Below are positions 8,129 to 17,302 of a stretch of DNA of 64,000 bases, piece after piece. This DNA comes from Stigonema ocellatum SAG 48.90 = DSM 106950 (lineage in GTDB: Bacteria; Cyanobacteriota; Cyanobacteriia; Cyanobacteriales; Nostocaceae). The translations under genes and the position numbers were made by a program. How positions within the stretch are numbered: the stretch's first letter is position 1; each line of letters begins with the position of its first letter. The stretch is from contig JADQBA010000027.1 of the NCBI GenBank assembly GCA_016903675.1, positions 12,006 through 76,005 on the forward strand, in the 5' to 3' direction. The notes beneath the pieces were generated by a model. That model saw only the letters and a program-made list of their open reading frames with translations, was not told the origin of the DNA and made no database searches.

Positions 8129-9553
8129 TTATGTAGCAAGGGTTTGAGAGAAGTTGGTATTTGGTGTATCACCAGATTTAGGAACAAGTTCAAGACCGAG
8201 GGCGTTAGCTTTTTTCTGAAGGTTTTTTAGGATAAGATCCTGGTATTGCTGCTCATAGTAGTCCATGCCTGGGTCAATATACTCTCCGGCATGTGTCCAC
8301 ATTCGGTAGAACATACGTGCTAGTTTGTGTGCCGTAGCAGTAATCGCTTTGGGGGCACCCAATCGCGATCGTAAACGCCGATAAAAAGCACCCAGAGCAG
8401 AACGACTTTGAGTCAGAGAAAAAGCTGCCATCCGAAAAGCGTTCGCGGCGCGGTTGACAACTTGGCGGGTTTGAGAACTCTTGACTTTACCACCAGTAAT
8501 CTTTTGACCTGGGGATAAACCTAACCAAGAGCTAAAGTGCTTGACTGTTGGAAAGCGCTCTCGGTCTAATCCAACTTCCGACAAGATCGTCTGTACAGTT
8601 AAAGCATCAAGACCATCAATGAGAGTAAAATCTACACCAGCCATACGGTAAAGATATTTACGCAAATCGAAATCAGGGTGATTTGCCGTTGATTTTTTTC
8701 TGCGTTTTTTTTTAGTTGCTGGAAGTTCATCTAGAGTCTTTGGTTCAAAATCAGCTAGACATTTCTCAATTTGCTGGTCGATGATGGCAATCTCTTTTTG
8801 ATAGACTTCGTACAGTGTCAATTCTTGCTTTAAGACAAACAAATGTTCTAGACGATAGTCTCCGGTTAAAGCTTTAGCAATCTCGTTCGTGCTACTTTTA
8901 ATTCGAGGGTCTTTGAGATCTGCTAAAACTTGTGGATCATGTTCTCCAGCAACAATTGCTCTAATAATTGCCATTCCCGTGTGACCAGTAATATCGCTAA
9001 TAACTTTGTGTAAATGCAGATTCATCTGAATCAATGCTTTCTGCATCCGCTGCACATGGGTACTAGCACTTTTAATTAAGCTATCTCTTTGGCGGATATA
9101 ACTGCGCAGCACACAAACTTCGTCTTCCGGACGAAAGGAACCCGACAGTAAGCCATAAGTGTGTAACTGTTGTAACCACTGGCAGTCGTTGACATCGGTT
9201 TTGCGTCCTGGAACTGTTTTGACATGGTGAGCATTGACTAGCCGAACCTCAAGTCCCTTTGCTTCCAAAATTTGAAATACTGGAATCCAGTAGACTCCCG
9301 TCGCTTCCATTGCTACTGTCGTCACCCCACATTCAATTAGCCAATCTGCCATTGCTATTAAATCAGGGGTAAAACACCCAAATTTCCGAACATTTTTTTC
9401 CACCTTATCTGGAGGAACACACACCCAATGTTCTCCACCACCCAAGTCGATGCCTGCGGCATTCTGATTAATTTGCTCCCAGTGCTTTGGACGTGCTTTT
9501 TCACTCAAAACAGACCGATTGTGATTTTGTTCTGGTGGCAATTTCATGTTCAC
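8129..9553 (-). CDS. IS110-family transposase (DEDD recombinase)
   Basis: This 474-residue protein has the IS110 layout. The N-terminal RuvC-like DEDD domain has AAGIDLGGGEHWVCVPP with the first Asp, AMEATGVYWIPV with the Glu, and GRKTDVNDCQWLQQLHTYGLL with the Asp pair. A coiled linker follows, then the C-terminal Tnp2 domain: GVDFTLIDGLDALTVQTIL, GLSPGQKITGGKVKSSQT and the serine-bearing MAAFSLTQSRSALGAFYRR. No frameshift or stop interrupts it, so it may be active. Start is GTG 9553 or ATG 9547; AAGG about 10 nt before the ATG favours 9547. Confidence 0.93.
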   Translation of the reverse strand: MNMKLPPEQNHNRSVLSEKARPKHWEQINQNAAGIDLGGGEHWVCVPPDKVEKNVRKFGCFTPDLIAMADWLIECGVTTVAMEATGVYWIPVFQILEAKGLEVRLVNAHHVKTVPGRKTDVNDCQWLQQLHTYGLLSGSFRPEDEVCVLRSYIRQRDSLIKSASTHVQRMQKALIQMNLHLHKVISDITGHTGMAIIRAIVAGEHDPQVLADLKDPRIKSSTNEIAKALTGDYRLEHLFVLKQELTLYEVYQKEIAIIDQQIEKCLADFEPKTLDELPATKKKRRKKSTANHPDFDLRKYLYRMAGVDFTLIDGLDALTVQTILSEVGLDRERFPTVKHFSSWLGLSPGQKITGGKVKSSQTRQVVNRAANAFRMAAFSLTQSRSALGAFYRRLRSRLGAPKAITATAHKLARMFYRMWTHAGEYIDPGMDYYEQQYQDLILKNLQKKANALGLELVPKSGDTPNTNFSQTLAT

Positions 9554-9579
9554 ACAACCTTGATATAATCATTTAAAGA

Positions 9580-9730
9580 TGTCCTGACCTGGGGATGTAG
9601 TCATAGATAATCTTTCAAACGGGATAGGAAAAATATTCCTTCACCAATGTCATAGCCATAAAGCCCCAGAACCATGCTCCTAATCAGGTAAAGCAACACT
9701 ATTGTACGTCCGGTTTTAACTGTCAGGACA
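9580..9730 (-). ncRNA. candidate IS110 bridge RNA (left-end non-coding region)
   Basis: IS110-group elements express a structured bridge RNA from the non-coding end upstream of the transposase. Here the region is bounded by complementary arms (TGTCCTGAC at 9580-9588 and GTCAGGACA at 9722-9730). Directly inside is CTGGGG at 9589, whose complement CCCCAG lies near 9664. An internal hairpin AGGAATATTTTTCCT also fits a multi-stem RNA. Transcription from the minus strand, with the transposase, is assumed. Base-pairing of its loops to donor and target DNA was not tested. Confidence 0.45.
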
Positions 9731-9766
9731 CTTATAAATTTACCCTTTAATGGGTCGCTTCGGGAC

Positions 9767-9823
9767 TGTTTCTTTCATTCATAGCGGGTGGCGCGCCGCC
9801 CGTGGGGTGCTCCTAAGAAACAC
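9767..9823. repeat. dispersed palindromic repeat, GTTTCTT...AAGAAAC family, copy 1
   Basis: The copy starts TGTTTCTTTCATTCATAG, has a GC-rich core GGCGCGCCGCCCGTGGGGTG and ends AAGAAACACA, so the ends are complementary. Related copies are at 13179-13250, 27349-27406 and 27455-27506. Confidence 0.7.
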
Positions 9824-10370
9824 ATTTTGAAATCCATATATAGCAAGGCTTCTAGAGATTTGAGTAAAATGTGTTTCTTTCATATTTCACGGGAGCGATC
9901 GCCGCGCCCGTTAGAGGCTCATATCTTGCACCTGTCCATTTGAATGTCAATTCCATGACTAAGTGCAATTGGACGTATTCGTTCAAGGTCAAGTCAAAAA
10001 TAAGACAGAAGTAATTGTGGAAATATTGTTTGAAATGCAATTTGTGCTGCTTGTCCCCAATCTGGTAAATCTGTAGTGGCGATCGCTTGCGACTATGCAC
10101 CCTTGATTCCTTAGTTGCAATTATATCACTCCGATGCTACCGGATTTGATATTACCCAACAAAACCTGTAAAATGTTGGGTTTCGTTCCTCAACCCAACC
10201 TACACATTTTTATTTTTTAGGCAAAACCTGTGCAGTATTGCTTATCGAATACTTTAACCTATCTGGATTTTGGTGGGCAGTGCCCACCCTACAGGGTGCA
10301 TCTAAACAACGATTCTTTGCGCGGCAGTTCAGATCGCCGGAAGCCGGCGCTCTGCCTGCCTTGTCTTTGC
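9824..10370. other. gene-free stretch with repeat ends
   Basis: The stretch holds a second AAATGTGTTTCTTTCAT copy near 9868, a HIP1 octamer, and at 9917-9932 one end (GCTCATATCTTGCACC) of the small element family described at 30007 and 34683. A minus-strand ORF at 9852-10100 runs across these repeats and is probably not a gene. Confidence 0.5.
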
Positions 10371-10406
10371 GCCTTTGCGTAGTCCTGTCATACCTTAAAT
10401 CAGCAA
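10320..10406. repeat. partial copy of a GCCGGAAGCCGGC repeat element
   Basis: It contains GCGGCAGTTCAGATCGCCGG then AAGCCGGCGC and ends in TCATACCTTAAATCAGCAAC. These are the inside and one terminus of the element whose fuller copy is at 49057-49321. Confidence 0.65.
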
Positions 10407-10429
10407 CACCTCTAAATTTAGTGCTATCT

Positions 10430-11371
10430 TTAACTAGGATTTTTTTTATTGTAAATCAAAAAAACTGAACCAATTGGTCCTAGATTTTCCACATATATTT
10501 TGTTATTATAATACAATCCAGGAGACATACCTCCATCAAATAACATCCCTTCTTTAATTTTGCCTAAACAATTATTCCGAGCAATACCTGTGAGAACATC
10601 ATCAAACATATCTGGCAAAAGCTCTTGATTGAGTTGAGATACCTCAATATTTGAATTAGCTTTAGCATCATTAACTAGCAGAATGACATAGCCTTTCTCA
10701 GTAATAGCTACCATAGAGCGATTAGTTGCTTGTTTACAAGCAAGTTCTCCCAAATCTTGACAAATATCTTTAAACTTGCCGTCACGAAAAAATCTGCCAT
10801 TACCTCCCACTAAGTTGTAATTGAGAATAGCATCATTCCTTTTTCCCACATTTAGGCTAGCCTTACGTCCCTTGGGTTCTCCTCCTGATATACCAAAAGA
10901 AGAACGCTTATTCTTAAATGCTCCTGAATACTCGACTCCACGAGAAATATTCAACCCTTGGGGTTTATTATCAGTATCTATGTAATCAGCATTAATAGCT
11001 GCTAACGGTGGTTGTCCGTTTAATTTTGCATTTTCGTCAGCGATAAGTTCATGAAACTGTTTCGGCACATATTCTTGACGGAACTTACCCCGATTATCTT
11101 TGATATAAAGTTTATGAGATAGACCTACATTTACCTTGAAATCTAATGCTTCTGATTTAGGGTTAAAAATAATTACATGGTTGATGCCTCTTTCATCTTG
11201 CTCACCATGGTTATTAGTTTTAAAAAAAATAATACTAAAGCTTGTATTTGTACCTATACATTTTTTTGATAATGCCATCGACGAAGTTGAATAAATATTT
11301 TTACATGCACATAAAAGAACAATTGACAATATAAATATGAATTGTAACCGAAATAATTTGAGGCTAAACAT
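10430..11371 (-). CDS. phosphodiester glycosidase (NAGPA) family lipoprotein
   Basis: The protein is predicted to be exported: a basic-hydrophobic leader (MFSLKLFRLQFIFILSIVLL) ends in a lipobox-like LCAC with Cys23. The mature part has the NAGPA/PF09992 signature: AAINADYIDTDNKPQGLNIS, FGISGG, NLVGGNGRFFRDG, RSMVAITEKGYVILL, the LLFDGG-type motif (GMLFDGGMSPGLYYN) and a C-terminal IGSVFLIY. Family members cleave phosphodiester-linked sugars at the cell surface; the substrate here is unknown. The frame is open to 11419, but those codons come from a palindromic repeat, so I choose the ATG at 11371. AT-rich relative to its neighbours. Confidence 0.8.
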   Translation of the reverse strand: MFSLKLFRLQFIFILSIVLLCACKNIYSTSSMALSKKCIGTNTSFSIIFFKTNNHGEQDERGINHVIIFNPKSEALDFKVNVGLSHKLYIKDNRGKFRQEYVPKQFHELIADENAKLNGQPPLAAINADYIDTDNKPQGLNISRGVEYSGAFKNKRSSFGISGGEPKGRKASLNVGKRNDAILNYNLVGGNGRFFRDGKFKDICQDLGELACKQATNRSMVAITEKGYVILLVNDAKANSNIEVSQLNQELLPDMFDDVLTGIARNNCLGKIKEGMLFDGGMSPGLYYNNKIYVENLGPIGSVFLIYNKKNPS

Positions 11372-11378
11372 ATATTGA

Positions 11379-11451
11379 AACCGCAGATAGACGCAGATGA
11401 ACGCAGATAAAACAGACAATTATCTGCGTTCATCTGCGTTCATCTGCGGTT
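11379..11451. repeat. inverted repeat of ATCTGCGTTCATCTGCG type
   Basis: The left arm AACCGCAGATAGACGCAGAT and right arm ending CATCTGCGGTT are complementary, each holding tandem copies of a 10-11 bp unit. It separates the NAGPA-like gene from the DUF4912 gene and overlaps the false upstream extension of the former. Confidence 0.8.
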
Positions 11452-11462
11452 AAAATCTAAAA

Positions 11463-12716
11463 TCAAGAGAGCCATTCTAAAACAGCTTCTTCTTTCGTGT
11501 TAGTATTGCGGGATGGTGTTTCACGGTTAAAACTCATATGAATTGACCGTGTTTGTTCACCATCAGCAGCAACAGCCATAATAGGATAGTCAATTAAACC
11601 ATCCTGGAAAGACATTTGGAAGCGGAAAGTACCATCTGGATTCAGCTTAATTGGATGACCACCAATTGTTACGGTAGCATCAGGTTCGGTGGCACCGTAC
11701 ACAATCAGTTCAGCATCGGCAATTAACCAGAACTGGCGTGGACGCAGAGGCACAGCGGAAGCAGAGAAACCAACACCAGACATTCCTACACCGGACATGG
11801 TTAAACCAGACACAGTAGGAACTGCCCACATACCTACACCAGAGGGGAAGACGTAGGAACTCACAGCTTGTTCCGGAACCCCAGATGGTGGAACGTGTTG
11901 TATGGAACCGAAGAGAGAACCAGCAACCCGTTGCACTTCGGCAGATTCCGCCAAACCAAAGATTTGGTCGTAAATAGGGTTAGGAGTGCCGTTGCTATCA
12001 GCAGCCGCCGCTACTACCTTCTTAGCGGGGGGAACCAGTTCGTAGACAGTAGTGCCGCGTAAATCTTCCTCGAAGTTCACTGTGACGAAAATGTCCTCAA
12101 TCCAATCGGAAGGATAGACAGGAGGAATATGTACGCGTGCAGAGCGAGCGAGTATCAGCCAGCGACCATCAGCACAACGATAGCCAATGTCTATTATATA
12201 ATCGCGATCGCTCACTGGCACTGGCAAATACCATTCCCGTGCCAATTCATCGCAAGGATACTCCTGAATGCTGTGAGGGCTTTGGTCATCTATGTTGATG
12301 TCGGTGACATCGTAAATCCTCAACGCCAGCTGTTGTCCCCCTTGACGACGCAGTTCTTCTTTATGTTCGTTGGAGATATCCCAGTAAGTGTAAGCCCACT
12401 GCGGGTCACGGGGCATCAGTACAACACGGCTTTCACCATAGCCATTAGGTAGATCCTGAAGCCCTTCATCCACATCATTAAGAACACCGCCGGTACGATC
12501 TTGTTGACCCAACTCAAATTTTGCTACTTCCACGGTTTCCTGTGCCTCCATTGAACGAGATTGGCTGTTATTATCTTTGCTGCGCTCAACTTCTTGAATC
12601 GATGCCAGCAGTTGCGATTTGCGCATGCGACTATAGCGAGAAATGGCATAAAGGCTTGCTACCTTACGTAGTTGCCGTAATGTCATCTCTTCTAACGGTG
12701 GGCGTTCTTTTGCCAT
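11463..12716 (-). CDS. DUF4912 protein with Rho_N-like head
   Basis: The 417-residue protein starts MAKERPPLEEMTLRQLRKVA, a Rho_N/SAP-like helical module. A DUF4912 domain follows (about 80-235) with RVVLMPRDPQWAYTYWDIS, LALRIYDVTDI and the aromatic-rich REWYLPVPVSDRDYIIDIGY, typical of cyanobacterial and firmicute members. The C-terminal part has a Gly/Ser/Val linker and a beta-rich end (QFWLIADAELIVYGATEPDATVTIGG). The start ATG at 12716 has GGAGG 8 nt upstream, better than the in-frame ATG at 12731. Function unknown; a carbohydrate or surface-linked role is suggested only by the beta-sandwich look. Confidence 0.85.
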   Translation of the reverse strand: MAKERPPLEEMTLRQLRKVASLYAISRYSRMRKSQLLASIQEVERSKDNNSQSRSMEAQETVEVAKFELGQQDRTGGVLNDVDEGLQDLPNGYGESRVVLMPRDPQWAYTYWDISNEHKEELRRQGGQQLALRIYDVTDINIDDQSPHSIQEYPCDELAREWYLPVPVSDRDYIIDIGYRCADGRWLILARSARVHIPPVYPSDWIEDIFVTVNFEEDLRGTTVYELVPPAKKVVAAAADSNGTPNPIYDQIFGLAESAEVQRVAGSLFGSIQHVPPSGVPEQAVSSYVFPSGVGMWAVPTVSGLTMSGVGMSGVGFSASAVPLRPRQFWLIADAELIVYGATEPDATVTIGGHPIKLNPDGTFRFQMSFQDGLIDYPIMAVAADGEQTRSIHMSFNRETPSRNTNTKEEAVLEWLS

Positions 12717-12985
12717 GTATTTGGCCTCCATCCAGTAATTTGAAAGGTTAATAATATCCCCTTTTTAAAAAGTGTTTCATGTTATGTAATCAACCCCAAA
12801 TGAGCTTTTTATTCCTCACTTCTGGTTGTATCCAGTTTTTAGGTTTTTTGGTGGGCTTTTAATTGTGGGTTACTCCCTTTCAATTCCCTATCCTGCCAAA
12901 ATCAGCATTTTGTTTTGGGATGGTCGGAGCCTTGTGTCACTAAATATTAACCTATAAGCATAAGTAGGGATCAAGGAGGTTTCAG

Positions 12986-13075
12986 ATGCATTTTCGTTGC
13001 TTTGACGAATTTATCAGCTCTCCGGGGATCATAAAGTCATGCTTTGTTGACATTTTGCTGGAAAACAAGACCTGA
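12986..13075 (+). CDS. possible 29-aa small protein
   Basis: ATG at 12986 is preceded by a strong Shine-Dalgarno AAGGAGG at 6 nt spacing, unusual for such a short frame. The product begins MHFRCFDEFISS and ends LLENKT; it has two cysteines and no membrane segment. I do not recognise it. It lies upstream of the DUF4912 gene in the opposite direction. A chance frame behind a chance GGAGG is possible. Confidence 0.3.
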   Translation: MHFRCFDEFISSPGIIKSCFVDILLENKT

Positions 13076-13178
13076 TAATAGTCCAAAGACGAGGTTATGT
13101 CAATATTTGATGACAAATCGGGGATCTACGCGGTCAGAAGAAACACGGGGAGTAGGGAGTCGGGAGTGGGGAGTGGGG

Positions 13179-13250
13179 GAATTCGTGTTTCTGTAATGAG
13201 TAACGGGTGGCGTAAGCCGCCGGTGGGCCGCTTTCAAGAAACACGAATTC
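13179..13250. repeat. dispersed palindromic repeat, GTGTTTCT family, copy 2
   Basis: The arms GAATTCGTGTTTCT and AGAAACACGAATTC are exactly complementary and continue outward into complementary GGGGAGT/ACTCCCC repeats. The core is GGTGGCGTAAGCCGCC. It lies 30 bp beyond the ftn2 stop codon and could terminate that transcript. Confidence 0.8.
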
Positions 13251-13279
13251 CCCCACTCCCCACTCCCCACTCCCCACTC

Positions 13280-15547
13280 CTAACTTTGTTTTGTGCTGAT
13301 TTTGCTGATAACGAACATGTCTCGGATACGCCACGCATCTCCTATACGAACCAAATCGTACTTGACTCGCAATTTTTCTTGATCAGATTTTTTTATACGA
13401 CCGATTTCATAAAACTCTGTTGCTTCAGTCACCGAAGCTAGCACAGTAGCACGATTCTGATCCATCACGCTTGTATTTAAAGATTCCACTTTCACACTGT
13501 GAGTGTACTTCCGATAGCGGTTATCTGCCTTTTCTTGTTGGGCAATGAGCCGCCATTGAGACAGAGATGAACCAACCAGAATTTGAGCTAAACTATCAAT
13601 TTCGTGGTTTGCTCCTAAAGCTGCTGCTTTTGTAGATAACCAAGTTTTAATAACTTCCTCTGCACCTTCTTGTGTCAGAGGTCCTATTGGTAATTGCGGT
13701 TTGCTGTTGCGGTCAGGAATGGGTATTTGTGGTTGATTAAGCTCCACGAACAACTGTTGGTTTTGTAAAGATGGTGGGGAGAAAAACAGATTTTTTAACC
13801 ATCCAAAAGTTGTTGTTACTATCAGCCACAATACTAGGATGCCTGCCAAACAACCAAATACAATAATCAACACCAGTCTTGTTCGTGGGTCTAAAGTACG
13901 GGCAAAAGGTCGTCGTCGATGAGCAGGATGACGATTATCTAAGGCACGCCCTGAGATAGTAGTAACTTGACTGCGTTTACGCCTCCTCTGTTTTGAGGGT
14001 TGAGGAGGTGCTGTAGGTACTTTACTGCTATTCAAGTTTTGGTTGGTTCCCCTGTTGACGCGTTCAGGGTTCGGGTGGGGTGTTGCAGGAGTTTGTGCTT
14101 TTGGACTCCTAGCAGATGAAGAAGTAGGTGATTTAGGAAAGCTGGGAGGCGAAACCTCAGTCGCATTACTACGGCGACGGGGATGGGTTGTCTGTGCAGA
14201 TGACAAAGACTGGCTGTTGATGACAATCGATTCATCAGTTGTTTGCGCTTCCCAAGGCATTGCTTCTAAATAAGCTTGTACTTGTTGATTGGAAAAATAA
14301 TCTTTCAGGGAAGCTTGCTCACCAGCCAAATCTCGAAAGTGCGGAAACACTTCGTTCTGTAACCATTGTTCTGCGTATAAACACAGTCCCGGCAAAAGGT
14401 CTGGGGATTGTTGAGAATTGTCTCGAATAAAAACCAGAGCTTCATATTCCTGACTCAGTTCCAAAGCACGGGTTGCAACTTCTGTTTGTCCCAACAGGAG
14501 GGCACAGAGTGACTGTTCTAGATGAACATCTTGGCGCTTGGAAAGACGAGTCAGCATTTGCTTTGCCTGATTAATTAAAGCGGGATAATGTTGAGCAAAT
14601 CCCCGTGCTATCAAGGCATAGACTGCCAAGTATGTGGCGACAGCGGAGGAGGAACGCTGGCTTTGGTCTTCAAACAAACTGTGCTGTTCTGCGACTGTTA
14701 AGTAGTTGCGCAGTTGCTGGATAAATCGCAGAAAGTCATCTATATTTAGACCAGACTGATCATCTCTGTTGCCATCAATGCCGCCGCGCTCGTCTAAGAC
14801 ATCCTGTAATAGTTGTAAACCTTGCCCTCTCTCAGCAGTCTTTTCTATTGGTAGTGCTAGTAACTCGAGTATTCTATATGGTCGCAACCTATAGAGATCC
14901 GCAAGAATTTCATCCCGAACGTTGAGGAATACACCTTCACGTGATAGGACTTCCTCGCCTGTTTCCAAGGAAATGGCAGCATTTTCGTAGTGACCTTGCT
15001 GCCATTGCTCACGACCTAGCTCTAAACATGCTAGGGCGACGGTGAGAACAATATCTGGACGTTCAACGGCTGGAGGGTTGGATTCTTCGCTTATTGGTCT
15101 GTTGCTTGGTTTGACACTTGGTGTGCCGTTTTTATTGACGATGTATGGACGACCAAGTTTCAGTACTAGTTCGTATTCCCCTAGTTCTTGCAAAATTAGT
15201 AAAGCACCAACTAATTCCTCTTGGGAAATTTCTAGGGTGAGATTATGTCCCTCAAGAAGACCCTTGTTCTTGGAGATGCGATTTTCAACTGCCACTGTAG
15301 CATCTTGATCACCATCAGAGCCATAGGCATGAGCAAGATAAAGCTGATCGTAGGCTTTGCGTTCTTTTAAATCTGATAAAACCACGTAAGCTTCTTCTAT
15401 AAGTTGTTTACGAGATGTAATTGCTGCTTGGGAATACTCGCGTCGCGGCAGTTGCACAATGCGATCGCTGTAAGCTTGCCGCAATTGTTCATCACTTGCC
15501 GCCAACGGTAGTCCTAAAATTCGGTAGTAATCTAGCGGAATTCGCAC
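13280..15547 (-). CDS. ftn2: cell division protein Ftn2/ZipN (ARC6 family)
   Basis: This 755-residue protein has an N-terminal J-like domain (MRIPLDYYRILGLPLAASDEQL ... AYDQLYL), a long helical middle region, a Ser/Pro/Arg-rich linker (about 455-550), one membrane segment (LVLIIVFGCLAGILVLWLIV, near 560-580) and a C-terminal DUF4101/IMS domain (about 628-750). This is the layout of ARC6/Ftn2/ZipN, which links FtsZ to the membrane and recruits other divisome proteins. In the family the J-like domain lacks the HPD motif, and none is visible here. The start is GTG with AGGGGAA upstream. It stands alone. Confidence 0.92.
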   Translation of the reverse strand: MRIPLDYYRILGLPLAASDEQLRQAYSDRIVQLPRREYSQAAITSRKQLIEEAYVVLSDLKERKAYDQLYLAHAYGSDGDQDATVAVENRISKNKGLLEGHNLTLEISQEELVGALLILQELGEYELVLKLGRPYIVNKNGTPSVKPSNRPISEESNPPAVERPDIVLTVALACLELGREQWQQGHYENAAISLETGEEVLSREGVFLNVRDEILADLYRLRPYRILELLALPIEKTAERGQGLQLLQDVLDERGGIDGNRDDQSGLNIDDFLRFIQQLRNYLTVAEQHSLFEDQSQRSSSAVATYLAVYALIARGFAQHYPALINQAKQMLTRLSKRQDVHLEQSLCALLLGQTEVATRALELSQEYEALVFIRDNSQQSPDLLPGLCLYAEQWLQNEVFPHFRDLAGEQASLKDYFSNQQVQAYLEAMPWEAQTTDESIVINSQSLSSAQTTHPRRRSNATEVSPPSFPKSPTSSSARSPKAQTPATPHPNPERVNRGTNQNLNSSKVPTAPPQPSKQRRRKRSQVTTISGRALDNRHPAHRRRPFARTLDPRTRLVLIIVFGCLAGILVLWLIVTTTFGWLKNLFFSPPSLQNQQLFVELNQPQIPIPDRNSKPQLPIGPLTQEGAEEVIKTWLSTKAAALGANHEIDSLAQILVGSSLSQWRLIAQQEKADNRYRKYTHSVKVESLNTSVMDQNRATVLASVTEATEFYEIGRIKKSDQEKLRVKYDLVRIGDAWRIRDMFVISKISTKQS

Positions 15548-16258
15548 AGTCTACTTCCCCTGCAGCGCGATCAACATAATTTTTCTAGAGCATTCCAGGT
15601 CTGCAAAACCGTGCAATAATAATAGTTTATTGACTTCACACTACAAGTGTGAATTGCAACTATTTTACTTGTGCCTTCCCGACCATAGAGTTTTAACTCT
15701 ATATCTATATACTAATTTTTACCTTATTCTTAAAAGTGCCAGACTTGTTGTGTGTTACTTTTGATCTCTTTACAGAGAGGCTGCTACTAGTAGGCGAGGC
15801 TGAATATAGCATAATTCTGCTCTCATTTCAACTAACTTTAGGTAAAAGTTAAAATATCAAGATTTTCGCCGCCTTTTTTTTAAATTGTTAATGAACATCC
15901 AGAAATGTTGCGATTCTCATTGGTAGTCTATTAGAGAGGATCGGAATCTGTTAGTTGATGGCTGTTGGTTGGCACTCCTCCAACCATCAACTATAGCAAT
16001 CCTATTTAAGATCAGAACAAGAGGGACGAGGAGGACTTGGGGGACTTGGGAGAGGTGTTTGTAACTCAAATAGGATTGCTAGAAGGAGTCTATTTAATAG
16101 ACATAGTCGTGAAAAAGAATCAAGAGTACCGTAAATTTACCCTCTCTACAAGGGTCTGAATTGACGCATAATTAATTTCCACTCCATGTCTATTAAAAGC
16201 TTACGCTTTCCGAAAGCCAATTAGCTAAAAAGTTTTACCACAGGGATACTCACAGATA
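15548..16258. other. long intergenic region between ftn2 and pdhA
   Basis: About 700 bp between divergent genes, so it must hold both promoters. I could not pick single -10/-35 pairs with confidence. A repeat with complementary ends (AGCAATCCTATTT at 15995, AAATAGGATTGCT at 16068) encloses GGGACTTGG tandem units. Other gene-free regions carry related units (32883, 40395, 63905). Confidence 0.55.
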
Positions 16259-17296
16259 ATGGTACAAGAACGTACGTTACCCAAATTTGATGCGGCAAAA
16301 GCGCAAATTACCAAAGAAGTTGGGTTGGGGTTATACGAAGATATGGTCTTAGGGCGTACCTTTGAAGACAAGTGCGCCGAAATGTACTACAGAGGCAAAA
16401 TGTTTGGTTTTGTACATCTGTACAACGGTCAGGAAGCTGTTTCCAGCGGAGTGATCAACGGTGCGATGCGACCAGGTGAAGATTTTGTTTGTAGTACCTA
16501 CCGCGACCACGTTCATGCTCTCAGTGCTGGAGTACCAGCACAAGAGGTAATGGCAGAGTTATTTGGTAAAGCCACAGGTTGCAGTAAAGGACGTGGTGGT
16601 TCCATGCATATGTTCTCTGCCGAACATCGCTTGCTTGGGGGCTATGCTTTTGTGGCTGAGGGTATTCCCGTAGCAGCAGGAGCAGCTTTTCAAACCAAAT
16701 ACCGCCGAGAAGTATTGGGCGATGAAACCGCAGACCAAGTGACGGCTTGCTTTTTTGGTGATGGAGCCTGTAATAACGGTCAGTTTTTTGAGACATTGAA
16801 TATGGCAGCACTGTGGAAACTGCCGATTATTTTTGTCGTAGAAAATAATAAGTGGGCGATCGGTATGGCTCACGAACGAGCAACATCCCAGCCAGAGATT
16901 TATCAGAAAGCCAGTGTATTTAACATGGTTGGTGTAGAAGTAGACGGTATGGATGTACTGGCAGTGCGAGCAGCGGCGCAAGAAGCCGTAGCCCGTGCCC
17001 GTAAAGGAGAAGGTCCAACATTAATTGAAGCACTAACCTACCGTTTCCGGGGTCACTCCCTAGCAGACCCAGATGAAATGCGCTCCCAAGCAGAGAAAGA
17101 ATTCTGGTTGGTCCGCGACCCAATCAAGAATTTTGCAGCCTATCTGGTCGAGCAAAACCTAGTGACTCAGGAGGAACTCAAAGCTATTGACCGTCAGATC
17201 CAGCAAGTTATCGACGAATCCGTGAAATTTGCCGAAAGTAGCTCTGAACCCGACAAGAGCGAGTTATATCGCTTTATATTTGCCGAAAACGAGTAA
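16259..17296 (+). CDS. pdhA: pyruvate dehydrogenase E1 component subunit alpha
   Basis: This 345-residue protein matches the E1-alpha length. It has an MYYRGKMFGFVHLYNGQEAV substrate-side segment and DFVCSTYRDHVHALS. The thiamine diphosphate motif starts at GDGACNNG (about residue 167) and ends in VVENN, and the phosphorylation-loop region is YRFRGHSLADPDEMR. With E1-beta it decarboxylates pyruvate and passes the acetyl group to E2 lipoate. lipA, needed for that lipoate, is also in this window but 45 kb away. The beta subunit is not adjacent, normal for cyanobacteria where pdh genes are scattered. Confidence 0.96.
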   Translation: MVQERTLPKFDAAKAQITKEVGLGLYEDMVLGRTFEDKCAEMYYRGKMFGFVHLYNGQEAVSSGVINGAMRPGEDFVCSTYRDHVHALSAGVPAQEVMAELFGKATGCSKGRGGSMHMFSAEHRLLGGYAFVAEGIPVAAGAAFQTKYRREVLGDETADQVTACFFGDGACNNGQFFETLNMAALWKLPIIFVVENNKWAIGMAHERATSQPEIYQKASVFNMVGVEVDGMDVLAVRAAAQEAVARARKGEGPTLIEALTYRFRGHSLADPDEMRSQAEKEFWLVRDPIKNFAAYLVEQNLVTQEELKAIDRQIQQVIDESVKFAESSSEPDKSELYRFIFAENE

Positions 17297-17302
17297 TATA
17301 AA

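Larger units (their letters stand above)
8129..9730 (-). mobile_element. IS110-family insertion sequence (outer boundaries not fixed)
   Basis: The element comprises an intact IS110 transposase gene plus the non-coding region upstream of it up to at least 9730. IS110 elements lack terminal inverted repeats and usually make little or no target duplication, so the exact ends cannot be fixed from this copy. The right-hand limit is set by an inverted-repeat pair at 9580 and 9722; the left limit is the transposase stop. Confidence 0.7.
12717..13279. other. intergenic region between DUF4912 and ftn2
   Basis: It must hold the promoter for the leftward DUF4912 gene. It also contains a small plus-strand ORF (12986-13075) and a long inverted repeat made of GGGGAGT units enclosing a GTGTTTCT...AGAAACAC palindrome (about 13150-13279). 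Confidence 0.5.

Noticed and set aside
9852..10100. Minus-strand 82-residue ORF
   Set aside because: It crosses the end of a GGTGCAAGAT element, a HIP1 site and a GTTTCTT repeat, has no recognisable domain and no ribosome binding site.
10238..10468. Plus-strand 76-residue ORF
   Set aside because: Almost wholly made of GTGGGCAGTGCCCACC and GCCGGAAGCCGGC repeat sequence; overlaps the real NAGPA-like gene at its end.
13097..13441. Plus-strand ORF through the repeat region after ftn2
   Set aside because: Composed of repeat translation (GSRESGVGSGG, PPLPTPHSPL) and antisense of ftn2.
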